In this document: one piece after another, positions 1-5,577 of the stretch
Numbering within the stretch: the stretch's first letter is position 1
How the letters are laid out: each line of letters starts with the position of its first letter
From: Baffinella frigidus
Taxonomy: Eukaryota > Cryptophyceae > Cryptomonadales > Baffinellaceae
DNA: 10,499 nucleotides
Assembly: GCA_026770585.1 (NCBI GenBank)
Contig: MU646338.1
Span: forward strand, 403,195-413,693
Direction of reading: 5' to 3'
Notes under the pieces: generated by a model
Database searches by the model: none
Told to the model about the DNA's origin: nothing
What the model saw: the letters and a program-made list of their open reading frames with translations, nothing else
Translations under genes and position numbers: made by a program

Positions 1-36
<36 letters not shown>
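1..36. repeat. Poly-G run at the left edge
   Basis: Thirty-six consecutive G open the window. Together with the C run at the right edge it suggests a contig that stopped in homopolymers. Whether the tract is genuine or a sequencing artefact cannot be decided from the sequence. Confidence 0.9.
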
Positions 37-37
<1 letters not shown>

Positions 38-43
38 GAGATC

Positions 44-130
44 TGCCTCTGCCTGATTTCATCTGGTCTCCTCAAAATGAGGAGACCGGAAGTTGGTTCC
101 CCTATTTTCTGGTACAAATCCGTCAAATCC
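44..130 (+). repeat. Composite dispersed element, copy a (hairpin plus core)
   Basis: A lead-in (TGCCTGATTTCATC) runs into a perfect 9-bp stem-loop at 65-87 (GGTCTCCTC, loop AAAAT, GAGGAGACC). It is followed by a core from AGTTGG (91) to CCGTCAAATCC (130) that contains TCTGGTACAAAT. The same order recurs at 427-515 and, inverted, at 1500-1580. No reading frame is evident, and it looks like a short non-autonomous element or a fragment of one. Confidence 0.65.
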
Positions 131-184
131 GACAAGGAAGCCCGTACCGAGGTCTCCTAGCGCTAGCTCAGTCTGTTTGGGCCA

Positions 185-231
185 GATGAACTCAGGCAGA
201 GGTTCAACCTCAACCTCTGCCTCAGTTCATC
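185..231. repeat. 20-bp inverted repeat, 7-nt loop
   Basis: The arms 185-204 and 212-231 are complementary at 19 of 20 positions, around the loop CAACCTC. The right arm is the CCTCAGTTCATC lead-in of the dispersed element, so part of that lead-in is present here in both orientations. Confidence 0.75.
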
Positions 232-255
232 GGGTCTCCTCAAAATGAGGGGAAC
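215..255 (+). repeat. Composite dispersed element, copy b (truncated)
   Basis: The lead-in CTGCCTCAGTTCATC is followed by GGTCTCCTCAAAATGAGG, matching copies at 44 and 427. After GAGG it turns into unrelated AT-rich sequence, so the hairpin right arm and the core are missing. The following stretch to about 420 holds no convincing gene. Confidence 0.55.
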
Positions 256-426
256 ATAATTTATTTCACCTGTTTGGTCCACTCGGTGAGCTTCGAGGGT
301 TTCGGATTCGAATTTGGGGCCGGATTCTGGGGTGTTGCGTGACCAAATTTACACCGGGAAATCCTTGAAGTTGATTATCTCTGGGCAAGTTGACTTTTTT
401 TGAAAGGTCCGTAGTCCACCGTGTGG

Positions 427-515
427 TGCCTCAGTTCATCTGGTCTCCTCAAAATGAGGGGGGCCGCAAGTTGGTTCACCTGTTTTCTGGTACGAACTTG
501 TCAAATTTTGGCGCG
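427..515 (+). repeat. Composite dispersed element, copy c
   Basis: It carries the lead-in TGCCTCAGTTCATC, the motif GGTCTCCTCAAAATGAGG with a decayed right hairpin arm, and a core at 469-515 running from AGTTGG through TCTGGTACGAAC to TTTGGCGCG. The core aligns with 91-130 and with 4013-4056. Short open frames across it are not gene-like. Confidence 0.6.
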
Positions 516-540
516 CCCTCCTCCTGGCTCTTTCCCAGTT

Positions 541-676
541 TATTTGGGCGAAGCGATGTGGTGCGCGGCGAAGCGATGTGGTGCGCCCTGGCGCTTTGGA
601 GCGGAAAAGTTGGCGGGGTTGTACCGCACACCCGGGAGGTCGACTTGAGAATAGTCGGTCAACCCGAGTGAGGCAG
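541..676 (-). repeat. Dispersed element family, copy d (reverse orientation)
   Basis: It matches 2428-2542 in blocks: TGGGCGAAGCGAT near the start, GCGCTTTGGA, AAGTTGGCGG, GTACCG, and a perfect 27-bp match at 650-676 against 2516-2542. Its reverse complement aligns well with 3978-4078. Inside it, a 20-bp unit starting GGCGAAGCGATG is tandemly duplicated without mismatch (547-566 and 567-586), whereas the copy at 2428 has one unit. Confidence 0.7.
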
Positions 677-708
677 AGCTAGGAGGTGTGCGGCGTTAAG
701 CCGTTGCT

Positions 709-845
709 GTTTGGCGTTTGGCGTTTGGCGTTTGGCATTTTGCATTTGGCGTTCAGAGTTTAGGGTTTACGGTTTACGGTTTAGGGTTTACGGTTTACGG
801 TTTAGGGTTTACGGTTTACGGTTCAGGGTTTAGGGTTTAGGGTTG
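709..845 (+). repeat. G-rich telomere-like heptamer block
   Basis: It starts with TTTGGCG units and slips (709-755), then passes into alternating TTTAGGG and TTTACGG units from about 757. It is the only block in the window with the G-rich strand on +. All other arrays are C-rich on +. The flank 846-1083 holds no gene I can support, only a short direct repeat GCACCGAG near 993 and a C run near 954. Confidence 0.85.
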
Positions 846-1083
846 GGTCCACCCCCGGAGGCACCACCTCCTCTCTGTGACACGATGAGTCAGGGTTGAG
901 CGTTTATAGTGTAGAGTTTAAGGTTTAATGTTGAGGAGTGCGCCCCGGAGAGTCCCCCCCACGACTGTTTTGATGCGTCGAAGATTTTGCTGGCACCGAG
1001 GCACCGAGCCTGCCCGCATTAGGTACCGTCGCGGTGAAACCCCTGTCTGGTTCGTTGATCAGACGTGAGGTTCTCGCACCTGA

Positions 1084-1106
1084 TTTATGGGTCCCTAACC
1101 CATAAA
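1084..1106. repeat. 9-bp hairpin abutting a heptamer block
   Basis: TTTATGGGT and ACCCATAAA form a perfect stem around CCCTA. The C-rich heptamer array begins immediately after it, so the hairpin may have formed from heptamers in opposite orientations. Confidence 0.7.
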
Positions 1107-1220
1107 CTCTAAACCCTAAACCCTAAAACCTAAGCCCTAAATCACAAGCCTTAAACCCTAAACCCTAAGCTATCAACCCTAAACCCTAAACTCTAAACCC
1201 TAAACCCTTAACTCCAACCC

Positions 1221-1258
<38 letters not shown>

Positions 1259-1356
1259 CACCCTCAACCCTCCACCCTCAACCCTCAACCCTCAACCCTA
1301 ACCCCCACACCCACACCCACACCCACACCCACACCTACACCCTAAACCCTAAAAAA
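1107..1356 (-). repeat. C-rich heptamer block (CCCTAAA, CCCTCAA, CCCACA)
   Basis: CCCTAAA units come first. They change to CCCTCAA and CCCTCCA from about 1215, then to CCCACA hexamers near 1303-1336, and return to CCCTAAA. The array ends against AAAAAACGGCAG, directly before the ankyrin exon, so it may occupy an intron. Confidence 0.9.
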
Positions 1357-1362
1357 CGGCAG

Positions 1363-1461
1363 CACGGGCAGACGCCGCTGCACTTCGCGGCGCTGATGGG
1401 CCAGGCCGGGGCGGCAAAGGCGCTGATCGAGTCAGGGGCCGCCGTCAACGTCAAGGACAAG
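1363..1461 (+). pseudogene. Ankyrin-repeat exon, exactly one repeat
   Basis: The 99 bases encode 33 residues, starting HGQTPLHFAALMG and ending LIESGAAVNVKDK. These are the hallmarks of one ankyrin repeat: TPLH with the AA helix, the L-I-x-x-G-A turn, and the V-N-V-K-D hairpin. Ankyrin repeats are protein-protein interaction modules. An acceptor-like CGGCAG precedes it and a donor-like AAG|GTGTCC follows, giving a phase-0 exon. No start codon or adjoining intact exon is visible. Truncated echoes at 1603, 1991, 2137 and 3510 suggest the parent gene is broken or has very large repeat-filled introns. The ankyrin identity is secure, but whether the exon is still expressed is unknown. It is filed as a pseudogene only because no complete gene can be built. 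Confidence 0.7.
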
Positions 1462-1499
1462 GTGTCCCCTTCTAGCTGTGCCTCTGTCAGGTTGACTTG

Positions 1500-1580
1500 A
1501 CATTTTTTTCGCTGAAAGTGGACGGGTGTGCACCGCGAGCCCGGGAAATCAACTGCCGGTCTCCTCGTTTTGAGGAGACC
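1500..1580 (-). repeat. Composite dispersed element, inverted copy with perfect hairpin
   Basis: Read on the minus strand, the hairpin GGTCTCCTC, loop AAAAC, GAGGAGACC (1580-1558) is followed by a core with CAGTTGATTTCCCGGG, GCGGTGCACACC and CGTCCACTTT. The order and spacing match 65-130, and the hairpin differs only in one loop base. It sits between two ankyrin exon copies. Confidence 0.65.
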
Positions 1581-1602
1581 AGCTTACCTCAGGTCTTCTC
1601 CG

Positions 1603-1650
1603 GCAAAAGCGCTGATAGAGTCTGGGGCCGCCGTCGACGTCACGGATAAG
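1603..1650 (+). pseudogene. Truncated ankyrin exon copy
   Basis: The frame reads AKALIESGAAVDVTDK, the second half of the exon at 1363-1461 with N-to-D and K-to-T changes. It also ends in AAG followed by GT (GTTCAT), so the donor position is conserved. The first half (the TPLH helix) is absent, replaced by the dispersed hairpin element just upstream. Either the exon was duplicated and then truncated, or an insertion destroyed its 5' half. Confidence 0.6.
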
Positions 1651-1675
1651 GTTCATAGGGCCAAGGCTTATATTT

Positions 1676-1715
1676 AGGGTAGTTAAGCCTACGGTATTGA
1701 CTACGGTAGGCCACA
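1676..1715 (+). repeat. 40-bp direct repeat, copy 1
   Basis: It is identical over 40 bases to 2335-2374, starting AGGGTAGTTAAGCCTACGG and ending GTAGGCCACA. The two copies flank a 620-bp segment holding the compound inverted repeat, as long terminal or insertion-flanking repeats would. Confidence 0.85.
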
Positions 1716-1728
1716 TGGCCTACCGTAG
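1701..1728. repeat. 13-bp palindrome with CTACGGTAG ends
   Basis: CTACGGTAGGCCA and TGGCCTACCGTAG flank a 2-nt centre. The motif CCTACGGTAGG, or its degenerate form, recurs at 1905-1915, near 1930, at 2348-2370 and near 2395, and as CCTACCGTAGG at 7541-7551. It is a candidate terminal motif of a foldback or MITE-like family. Confidence 0.8.
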
Positions 1729-1977
1729 ATCCTTCCCAGCTCTCCCCTTTTCCCCTCCCACACAGCGGACTTATGGTAGAGTGAAGGGTTTAGGGGTGAG
1801 GGTGACTGCACCAGGGGACGTGCATTATGCCCTTCCTCGCAGACCCACACCTGATCCCCGTGAAGAGATTTCGAAAATAACGCATACGTGGATAATCCAT
1901 AGACCCTACGGTAGGCAATCCGTAGGAATCTACGGTTACTCCCAGGGCTATCCTAACGGCACGGACACACCATCTGT

Positions 1978-2172
1978 CAACCCTTCTCGGATAGAGTCAG
2001 GGGTGGCCCTCAACGTCCACTGCCGAGGCTTAGGGAGTAAGCAAGGTGCAGCTTACGATCGGCAGTGGACGTTGACGGGCACCCCTGACTCTATCCGAGA
2101 AGGGTTGGCAAGCTACACCTTGCTTACTCCCTAAACATAGAGTCAGGGGTGGCTGTGAACGTCCACTGCCGA
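1978..2172. repeat. Compound inverted repeat A-B-A'-B'-A built on an ankyrin exon end
   Basis: A (1978-2026) and A' (2059-2107) are reverse complements at 47 of 49 positions. B (2030-2054) and B' (2110-2134) are reverse complements at 24 of 25. A third, partial A in forward orientation lies at 2137-2172. The arms interleave rather than nest, so A/A' and B/B' cannot both pair in one simple hairpin. Both forward A units contain an ankyrin-like reading, IESGVALNVHCR at 1991-2026 and IESGVAVNVHCR at 2137-2172, comparable to IESGAAVNVKDK of the exon at 1363. A 145-codon open frame from 1697 crosses this region but is an accident of the repeats. Confidence 0.85.
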
Positions 2173-2238
2173 GCGAGGACGTGACACAATTTTCAAAACT
2201 TTTACCCGGATCCTTCTAGAAATGGACTTTTAAAATGA

Positions 2239-2271
2239 AAAAGCCACGGTCGATTTTCGACCTTGGCTTTT
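2239..2271. repeat. 15-bp stem-loop, AT-flanked
   Basis: AAAAGCCACGGTCGA and TCGACCTTGGCTTTT pair with one mismatch around TTT. It looks like a bacterial intrinsic terminator, but in this eukaryotic context with no gene upstream it is better read as another foldback repeat. Confidence 0.75.
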
Positions 2272-2334
2272 GATTTCGAGCCACACTCGCTCGACGGCGG
2301 AAAGACAAGTTTAAAAAACGAAGGCCCTAAGTGC

Positions 2335-2374
2335 AGGGTAGTTAAGCCTACGGTATTGACTACGGTAGGCCACA
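2335..2374 (+). repeat. 40-bp direct repeat, copy 2
   Basis: An exact copy of 1676-1715. After CCACA it diverges: the first copy completes a palindrome, while this one continues AGGACTCC and reaches a partial inverse (TTTACCGTAGGACA) near 2392. Confidence 0.85.
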
Positions 2375-2427
2375 GGACTCCTGGCCCCAGATTTACCGTA
2401 GGACACGGTGCTTCCTACCTCTCAGTG

Positions 2428-2542
2428 TATCTGGGCGAAGCGATTTGGTGAGCCTGGGCGCTTTGGAACTCAGAAGTTGGCGGACGTGTACCGTGTACCC
2501 AGCATGTCAACTGGAAATAGTCGGTCAACCCGAGTGAGGCAG
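2428..2542 (-). repeat. Dispersed element family, copy e (reverse orientation)
   Basis: It aligns with 541-676 as described there, with a single GGGCGAAGCGAT unit and a perfect 27-bp shared end at 2516-2542. No coding potential was recognised. Confidence 0.65.
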
Positions 2543-2601
2543 CGCTATGCCTCCTTCCTCCCCTCTTCTTCCCTGCTGTGGCGCGTTGGCATGATCACAC
2601 G

Positions 2602-2760
2602 TCAATTGCAAGTGGGTATGTACGTCGTTAACACAAGTACCGAATGGTGCAATGCTGTTTAAGGGTCTCAAAAACAGGGAACGCAACAATTTTTAAGTAA
2701 CACAAAAACAAGGAACGCAAAAACTGTTAAGAAACGCAAAAAACTATCGCGTGTCTGGGA
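2602..2760 (+). repeat. Unit shared with 3148-3340 plus local AAACGCAA repeats
   Basis: A 23-bp segment at 2638-2660 (starting TACCGAATGGTGCAATG) matches 3296-3318 with one mismatch. GTCAATTGCAA near 2604 recurs near 3148. At 2670-2750, A-rich units around GGAACGCAA or GAAACGCAA repeat three times. The two homologous flanks surround the heptamer array 2798-3066, as if the array sits between duplicated segments. No gene seen. Confidence 0.6.
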
Positions 2761-2797
2761 TACCTTGGCATTGTGCGTCCGGATTGGTAGGCGTGCT

Positions 2798-3066
2798 GAA
2801 CCCTAAACCCTAAACCCTAAACCCTAAACCCTAAAACCGAAACCCTAAACCCGAAATCCTAAACCCTAACCCCTAAACCCTAACCCCTAAGCCCTAATGA
2901 CCCCTAAACCCTAACCCCTAACCCCTAATAACCCCTCACCCCTAACCCCCAACCCCTTACCCTTCACCCCTCAACCCTCAACCCTCAGCCCCAAACTCCT
3001 AACCCCTAAACCCCAACCCCTAAACCCTAAACCCTAAACCCTGAACCCCAAACCCTAAACCCTAAT
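2798..3066 (-). repeat. C-rich heptamer block (CCCTAAA)
   Basis: CCCTAAA units come first, then degenerate CCCTAAC, CCCTCAA and ATAACCCCT variants at 2890-2990, and then clean CCCTAAA again. This looks like a decayed centre with younger edges. Minus-strand open frames across it only reflect the repeat. Confidence 0.9.
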
Positions 3067-3181
3067 ACGCTCTCAACACATACACAAAATGTATCGAGAC
3101 ACCCATCATGTTCGATCCGTTGTGCAGTTCGGAGACGTGATCTTGTCAATTGCAAATAGGCGTGAAGCTGGTCTCTCATGG

Positions 3182-3237
3182 GTTGACACTTTTCGGACCT
3201 CGAAAAACTTCCCAACTTCCAAACTCTTTTAGTCAAC
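3182..3237. repeat. Possible GTTGAC...GTCAAC-bounded element
   Basis: GTTGAC at 3182 and GTCAAC at 3232 face each other across 56 bases of CTT/GAA-rich sequence. The ends match the terminal hexamers of the element at 4013-4050, but the interior does not, so relatedness is uncertain. Confidence 0.3.
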
Positions 3238-3351
3238 TCACCTGAAATTTACTACAGCGAAATTACAAGAAATTTACGCTGGTTCTCAACCGCTATACCG
3301 AATGGTGCGATGCTGTTTTTGCGTTCCTTCTGCTAAATCGCAAACGTGTTT

Positions 3352-3509
3352 GTTGAGCAGTTCGGAGACACCGCGCTGGGCAATATGTGTGGAGCAGTTC
3401 GGACAATGTTTGTTGAGCAGTTGGGACAATATCCGTTGAGCAGTTCGGACGATATTCGCTGAGCAGTTCGGACGATATTCGTTGAGCAGTTCGCATGTTT
3501 GTTGAGCAG
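3352..3509 (+). repeat. 23-bp tandem array ending in a splice-acceptor-like GAGCAG
   Basis: GTTGAGCAG, or a one-base variant, starts at 3352, 3389, 3412, 3435, 3458, 3481 and 3501. Four consecutive spacings are exactly 23. Units continue TTCGGAC(G/A)ATATTC. The first and last are instead followed by TTCGGAGACAC(C/T)GCGCTGG, the start of an ankyrin-like reading. Every unit has CAG before TTCGG, so the array seems to have multiplied an intron 3' end together with the first bases of an exon. Confidence 0.85.
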
Positions 3510-3572
3510 TTCGGAGACACTGCGCTGGACAACGCCGTGTACAAGGGCAACGAACACGTCGCGCAGGCACTG
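3510..3572 (+). pseudogene. Ankyrin-like exon fragment (second type)
   Basis: The frame reads FGDTALDNAVYKGNEHVAQAL, which fits the first two-thirds of an ankyrin repeat: G-x-T-A-L, then A-V-x-K-G-x-x-x-V-A-x-x-L. The canonical His after TAL is Asp here. It follows the acceptor-like GAGCAG of the 23-bp array. A shorter echo, FGDTALGN, lies at 3361-3384. The frame then runs into low-complexity sequence, so no donor or complete repeat is evident. It may belong to the same disrupted ankyrin gene as 1363-1461. The family resemblance is moderate and the function unknown. Confidence 0.5.
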
Positions 3573-3644
3573 CCCCCTTCCGCCCAGCTCTGCCTGATTA
3601 AAACTTGGTTCGCCATACAAGTAATGTTGTTGCAATTTAGCACT

Positions 3645-3716
3645 GTTTCTGTTTTTTGTTTTTGTAAAGTTTCTGTTTTTTGTTTTTGTAAAGTTTCTGT
3701 TTTTTGTTTTTGTAAA
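3645..3716 (+). repeat. Three perfect 24-bp tandem units
   Basis: A T-rich unit (GTTTCTG, T6, G, T5, GTAAA) is repeated three times with no mismatch (3645, 3669, 3693). It is a multiple of three, so an open frame reads VSVFCFCK three times, but nothing else supports coding. The lack of divergence implies recent expansion. Confidence 0.9.
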
Positions 3717-3765
3717 TGCCCAGCCGGGTTTTACTCAGACCGAGCTAGTCCTCGCCCCTCTCCGC

Positions 3766-3886
3766 GGCTGCGGGGCTGCGATGCGTCGATCGGTGCTATG
3801 TGACGCCAACACTCAGAGTGGTGGATGGAGATAGCAGCCCCGCAGCCTGCGATGCGTCGATCGGTGCTCCACGTTGCAACGTGGAG
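3766..3886. repeat. Nested inverted and direct repeats with a 20-bp palindrome
   Basis: GGCTGCGGGGCTGC (3766-3779) is perfectly complementary to 3834-3847. A 22-bp direct repeat with core GCGATGCGTCGATCGGTGC lies at 3776-3797 and 3847-3868, overlapping the arms. The second direct copy runs into the perfect palindrome CTCCACGTTGCAACGTGGAG (3867-3886). No coding function recognised. Confidence 0.85.
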
Positions 3887-3977
3887 ATAGCGACGTCTGC
3901 GTTGCTTCACACGATTGCGTTACGCGATTGCCGTTTTCAGCCGCGTCTCCCCATCTGTGTAGGGGCACTCGAGATGT

Positions 3978-4078
3978 ACCTCTTCCTCAGTCGGGTTCAC
4001 CGAACATTCTCAAGTTGACATGCTGGGTTCGCGGTACAAACCCGTCAACTTTGGCGCGGAAAAGAGCCCTGACACACC
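3978..4078 (+). repeat. Dispersed element family, copy f
   Basis: It aligns over about 100 bases with the reverse complement of 541-676: TCAGTCGGGTTCACCG, ATTCTCAAGT, GCGGTACAAACCCG, AACTTTGGCGCG. Within it AGTTGAC (4013-4019) and GTCAACT (4044-4050) form a stem extended by GGGTT and AACCC (4025-4029, 4039-4043), giving a 38-nt hairpin. This appears to be the best-preserved core. Confidence 0.7.
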
Positions 4079-4124
4079 ATTTTTTCAGCCCACATCATCG
4101 ACTGCGCCAGAGCTTGAAGGGAAT

Positions 4125-4264
4125 TTATCCGGCGAAACCTATTTTTCTTTCATTTGATGGCAATGAAAATTACCACACAGTTCGTTCTTACTAGTAATAT
4201 TAAAGCATTCGTGTAGTAATTTTCATTGGGATCAAATGAGAGAAAAATAGGTTTCCCCGGATAA
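4125..4264. mobile_element. 140-bp foldback element, MITE-like
   Basis: The arms 4125-4178 and 4211-4264 are reverse complements at 49 of 54 positions, with termini TTATCCGG and CCGGATAA. The 32-nt centre contains TACTAGTA. It is AT-rich against GC-richer flanks and has no reading frame. Size and structure fit a non-autonomous inverted-repeat element. I see no convincing target-site duplication, so mobility is inferred. Confidence 0.6.
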
Positions 4265-4379
4265 GAATGCTGACCCGCTACGGCGCATACTAGAATTCAG
4301 CAGACGTGTTGACTTATCTGCGACTGGTCAATATATTGAAATTAGTCGGACTAATTTAAGAAATGAGTCGACTTATTGT

Positions 4380-4536
4380 TGAGGCGCAGGTGCTACGAAA
4401 CCAGAAACCAGAAACCATGAGCGCTAAATCTTACGCTCTAAACCCCCCAAAGCAGGTGCTACGAGATTCGCAGACGAGTTCGGCGGACACAGAGGCGTGG
4501 CGCGTGATGAAGCGTGACGAGGCAACCCCAAGCCCT
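4380..4536 (+). pseudogene. Coding-like fragments before a heptamer array
   Basis: An open frame from 4363 reads EAQVLRNQKPET and, after heptamer-like sequence, QVLRDSQTSSADTEAWRVMKRDEA. A 13-bp unit GCAGGTGCTACGA occurs at 4386-4398 and 4452-4464 in the same frame (AQVLR, KQVLR). The second piece has a protein-like composition and its SADTE resembles KADTERR at 4682-4702. These may be exon remnants multiplied with the repeats. I do not recognise a family and cannot place splice sites. Confidence 0.25.
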
Positions 4537-4792
4537 GCACCCTACACCCTACACCCTAAATCCTAAACCCTACGCCCTAAACCCCAAGCCCTAAACCTTA
4601 AACCCCAAACTCAGAACCCCAAACCTCGAACCCCAAACCTTAAACCCTAAACCCTAAACCCTAAACCATCAACCCTTAGGTGAAGGCGGACACAGAGCGG
4701 AGGACCCTAAGCCTTGAACCCTAAGCCCCAAGCCCTAAATCCCACACCCTAAACCCTCAACCCTAAACCGTCAACCGTCAACCGTCAACCCT
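4537..4792 (-). repeat. C-rich heptamer block, interrupted
   Basis: CCCTAAA, CCCCAAA and related units come in two runs, separated by a non-repeat piece at 4674-4708 (CCTTAGGTGAAGGCGGACAC...). The same CTTAGGTGAAGGCGG closes the second run near 4791, so a run and its adjacent unique piece were duplicated together. Confidence 0.85.
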
Positions 4793-4795
4793 TAG

Positions 4796-4876
4796 GTGAA
4801 GGCGGCCGCCAAGCGGCGGGAGGCGCATTCGTCCGCGGCGGGGAACCGCAATACGGGCAGCATCTTCCTAGGCGCG
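4796..4876 (+). pseudogene. Coding-like fragment ending AAGNRNTGSIFLGA, copy 1
   Basis: The frame reads MKAAAKRREAHSSAAGNRNTGSIFLGA before running into CCCTACA repeats. Its last 45 bases (4832-4876) recur at 4993-5037 with three differences, of which two are synonymous and one changes Ala to Val in this frame. That pattern suggests descent from a translated sequence. No known family recognised. The ATG may be internal rather than a true start. Confidence 0.3.
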
Positions 4877-4990
4877 ACCCTACACCCTACTCCCTACACC
4901 CTACACCCTACACCCTACACCCTACACCCGTCACCCTACACCCTACACCCTACACCTCACACCCTACACCCTACACCCTACACCCTAAAT
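4877..4990 (-). repeat. C-rich heptamer block (CCCTACA)
   Basis: Almost uniform CCCTACA units. This variant dominates here and at 5076-5150 but is rare elsewhere in the window, which points to local expansion. It lies between the two copies of the 45-bp coding-like repeat. Confidence 0.9.
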
Positions 4991-4992
4991 CA

Positions 4993-5037
4993 TCCGTGGC
5001 GGGGAACCGCAACACGGGCAGCATCTTTCTAGGCGCG
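4993..5037 (+). pseudogene. Coding-like fragment SVAGNRNTGSIFLGA, copy 2
   Basis: It is 42 of 45 identical to 4832-4876. It is followed by a C run, a T9 tract and a G10 tract (5041-5070), then a new CCCTACA array. The surrounding frame of copy 1 is not kept, so this copy is unlikely to be translated. Confidence 0.35.
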
Positions 5038-5075
5038 GGCCCCCTTCCATTTGGTTTTTTTTTGGGGGGGGGTCT

Positions 5076-5245
5076 CACCCTACACCCTACACCCTACACC
5101 CTACACCCTACACCCTACACCCTACACCCTACACCCTACACCCTACACCTCAAACCCTAAATCTTGAACCTTAAACCCTAAACCTTACACCCTAAACCCT
5201 AAGCCGTAACCCCTCAACCCTCAACCCTCAACCCTCAACCCTACA
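5076..5245 (-). repeat. C-rich heptamer block (CCCTACA, then CCCTAAA, CCCTCAA)
   Basis: Ten or more CCCTACA units are followed by degenerate CCCTAAA and then CCCTCAA units, ending at CCCTACACCCC. The sequence of variants mirrors other blocks. Confidence 0.9.
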
Positions 5246-5577
5246 CCCCTTTCTGTGGGCTTGAAACTTCCTGATGGCCCGAAGCGTCGTTGCTGGGTCG
5301 AGTGCACCCTTGGAAACGAGATTGGTGATTTTTTGCCAAACAACCAGCGACAGCGCCGCACATGCTACCCATTGTGCCACTTACTGTACCCCATATCGGC
5401 CGCTCATACAAGCATTTTCCGGATGGATTCTAACTCCACCTTCTACACACCCTTGGAAAGGTCAAGCGGGCCCCTCCAGCGCCTGAATCCAGACCCGCAC
5501 GAACGGTGCGGGTCATGCTTGATCTAATGCGAATTCTGATTTGCATTGAAACACGAATGTGAGTCAGGTTAAGGGTG
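5246..5577. other. Unique stretch without a supportable gene
   Basis: Two overlapping + frames of 70 and 90 codons cross this stretch, but neither shows a recognisable domain or matches the codon pattern of the cyclin gene. The only structure seen is a perfect 9-bp hairpin at 5492-5514 (GACCCGCAC, loop GAACG, GTGCGGGTC). An exon of an unknown gene cannot be excluded. Confidence 0.4.

Noticed and set aside
288-345. tRNA or SINE B box (GGATTCGAATTT)
   Set aside because: The motif is incomplete, there is no A box at proper distance, and no cloverleaf can be drawn.
1697-2134. 145-codon + frame as a gene
   Set aside because: It crosses palindromes and both orientations of the same repeat, and only the embedded IESGVALNVHCR piece looks protein-derived.
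2239-2271. Bacterial intrinsic terminator
   Set aside because: The stem and T-rich end look right, but no gene precedes it and the window is eukaryotic.
3352-3509. CRISPR-like array
   Set aside because: The repeats are contiguous 23-mers with no unique spacers, in a eukaryotic setting.
3293-3643. Minus-strand frames with NCSTNIVRTAQR-type repeats
   Set aside because: They are translations of the 23-bp array in shifting phases. The meaningful reading is on + (FGDTAL).
5255-5527. 90-codon + frame as a gene
   Set aside because: No domain, no codon bias like the cyclin, and a competing overlapping frame of similar length.
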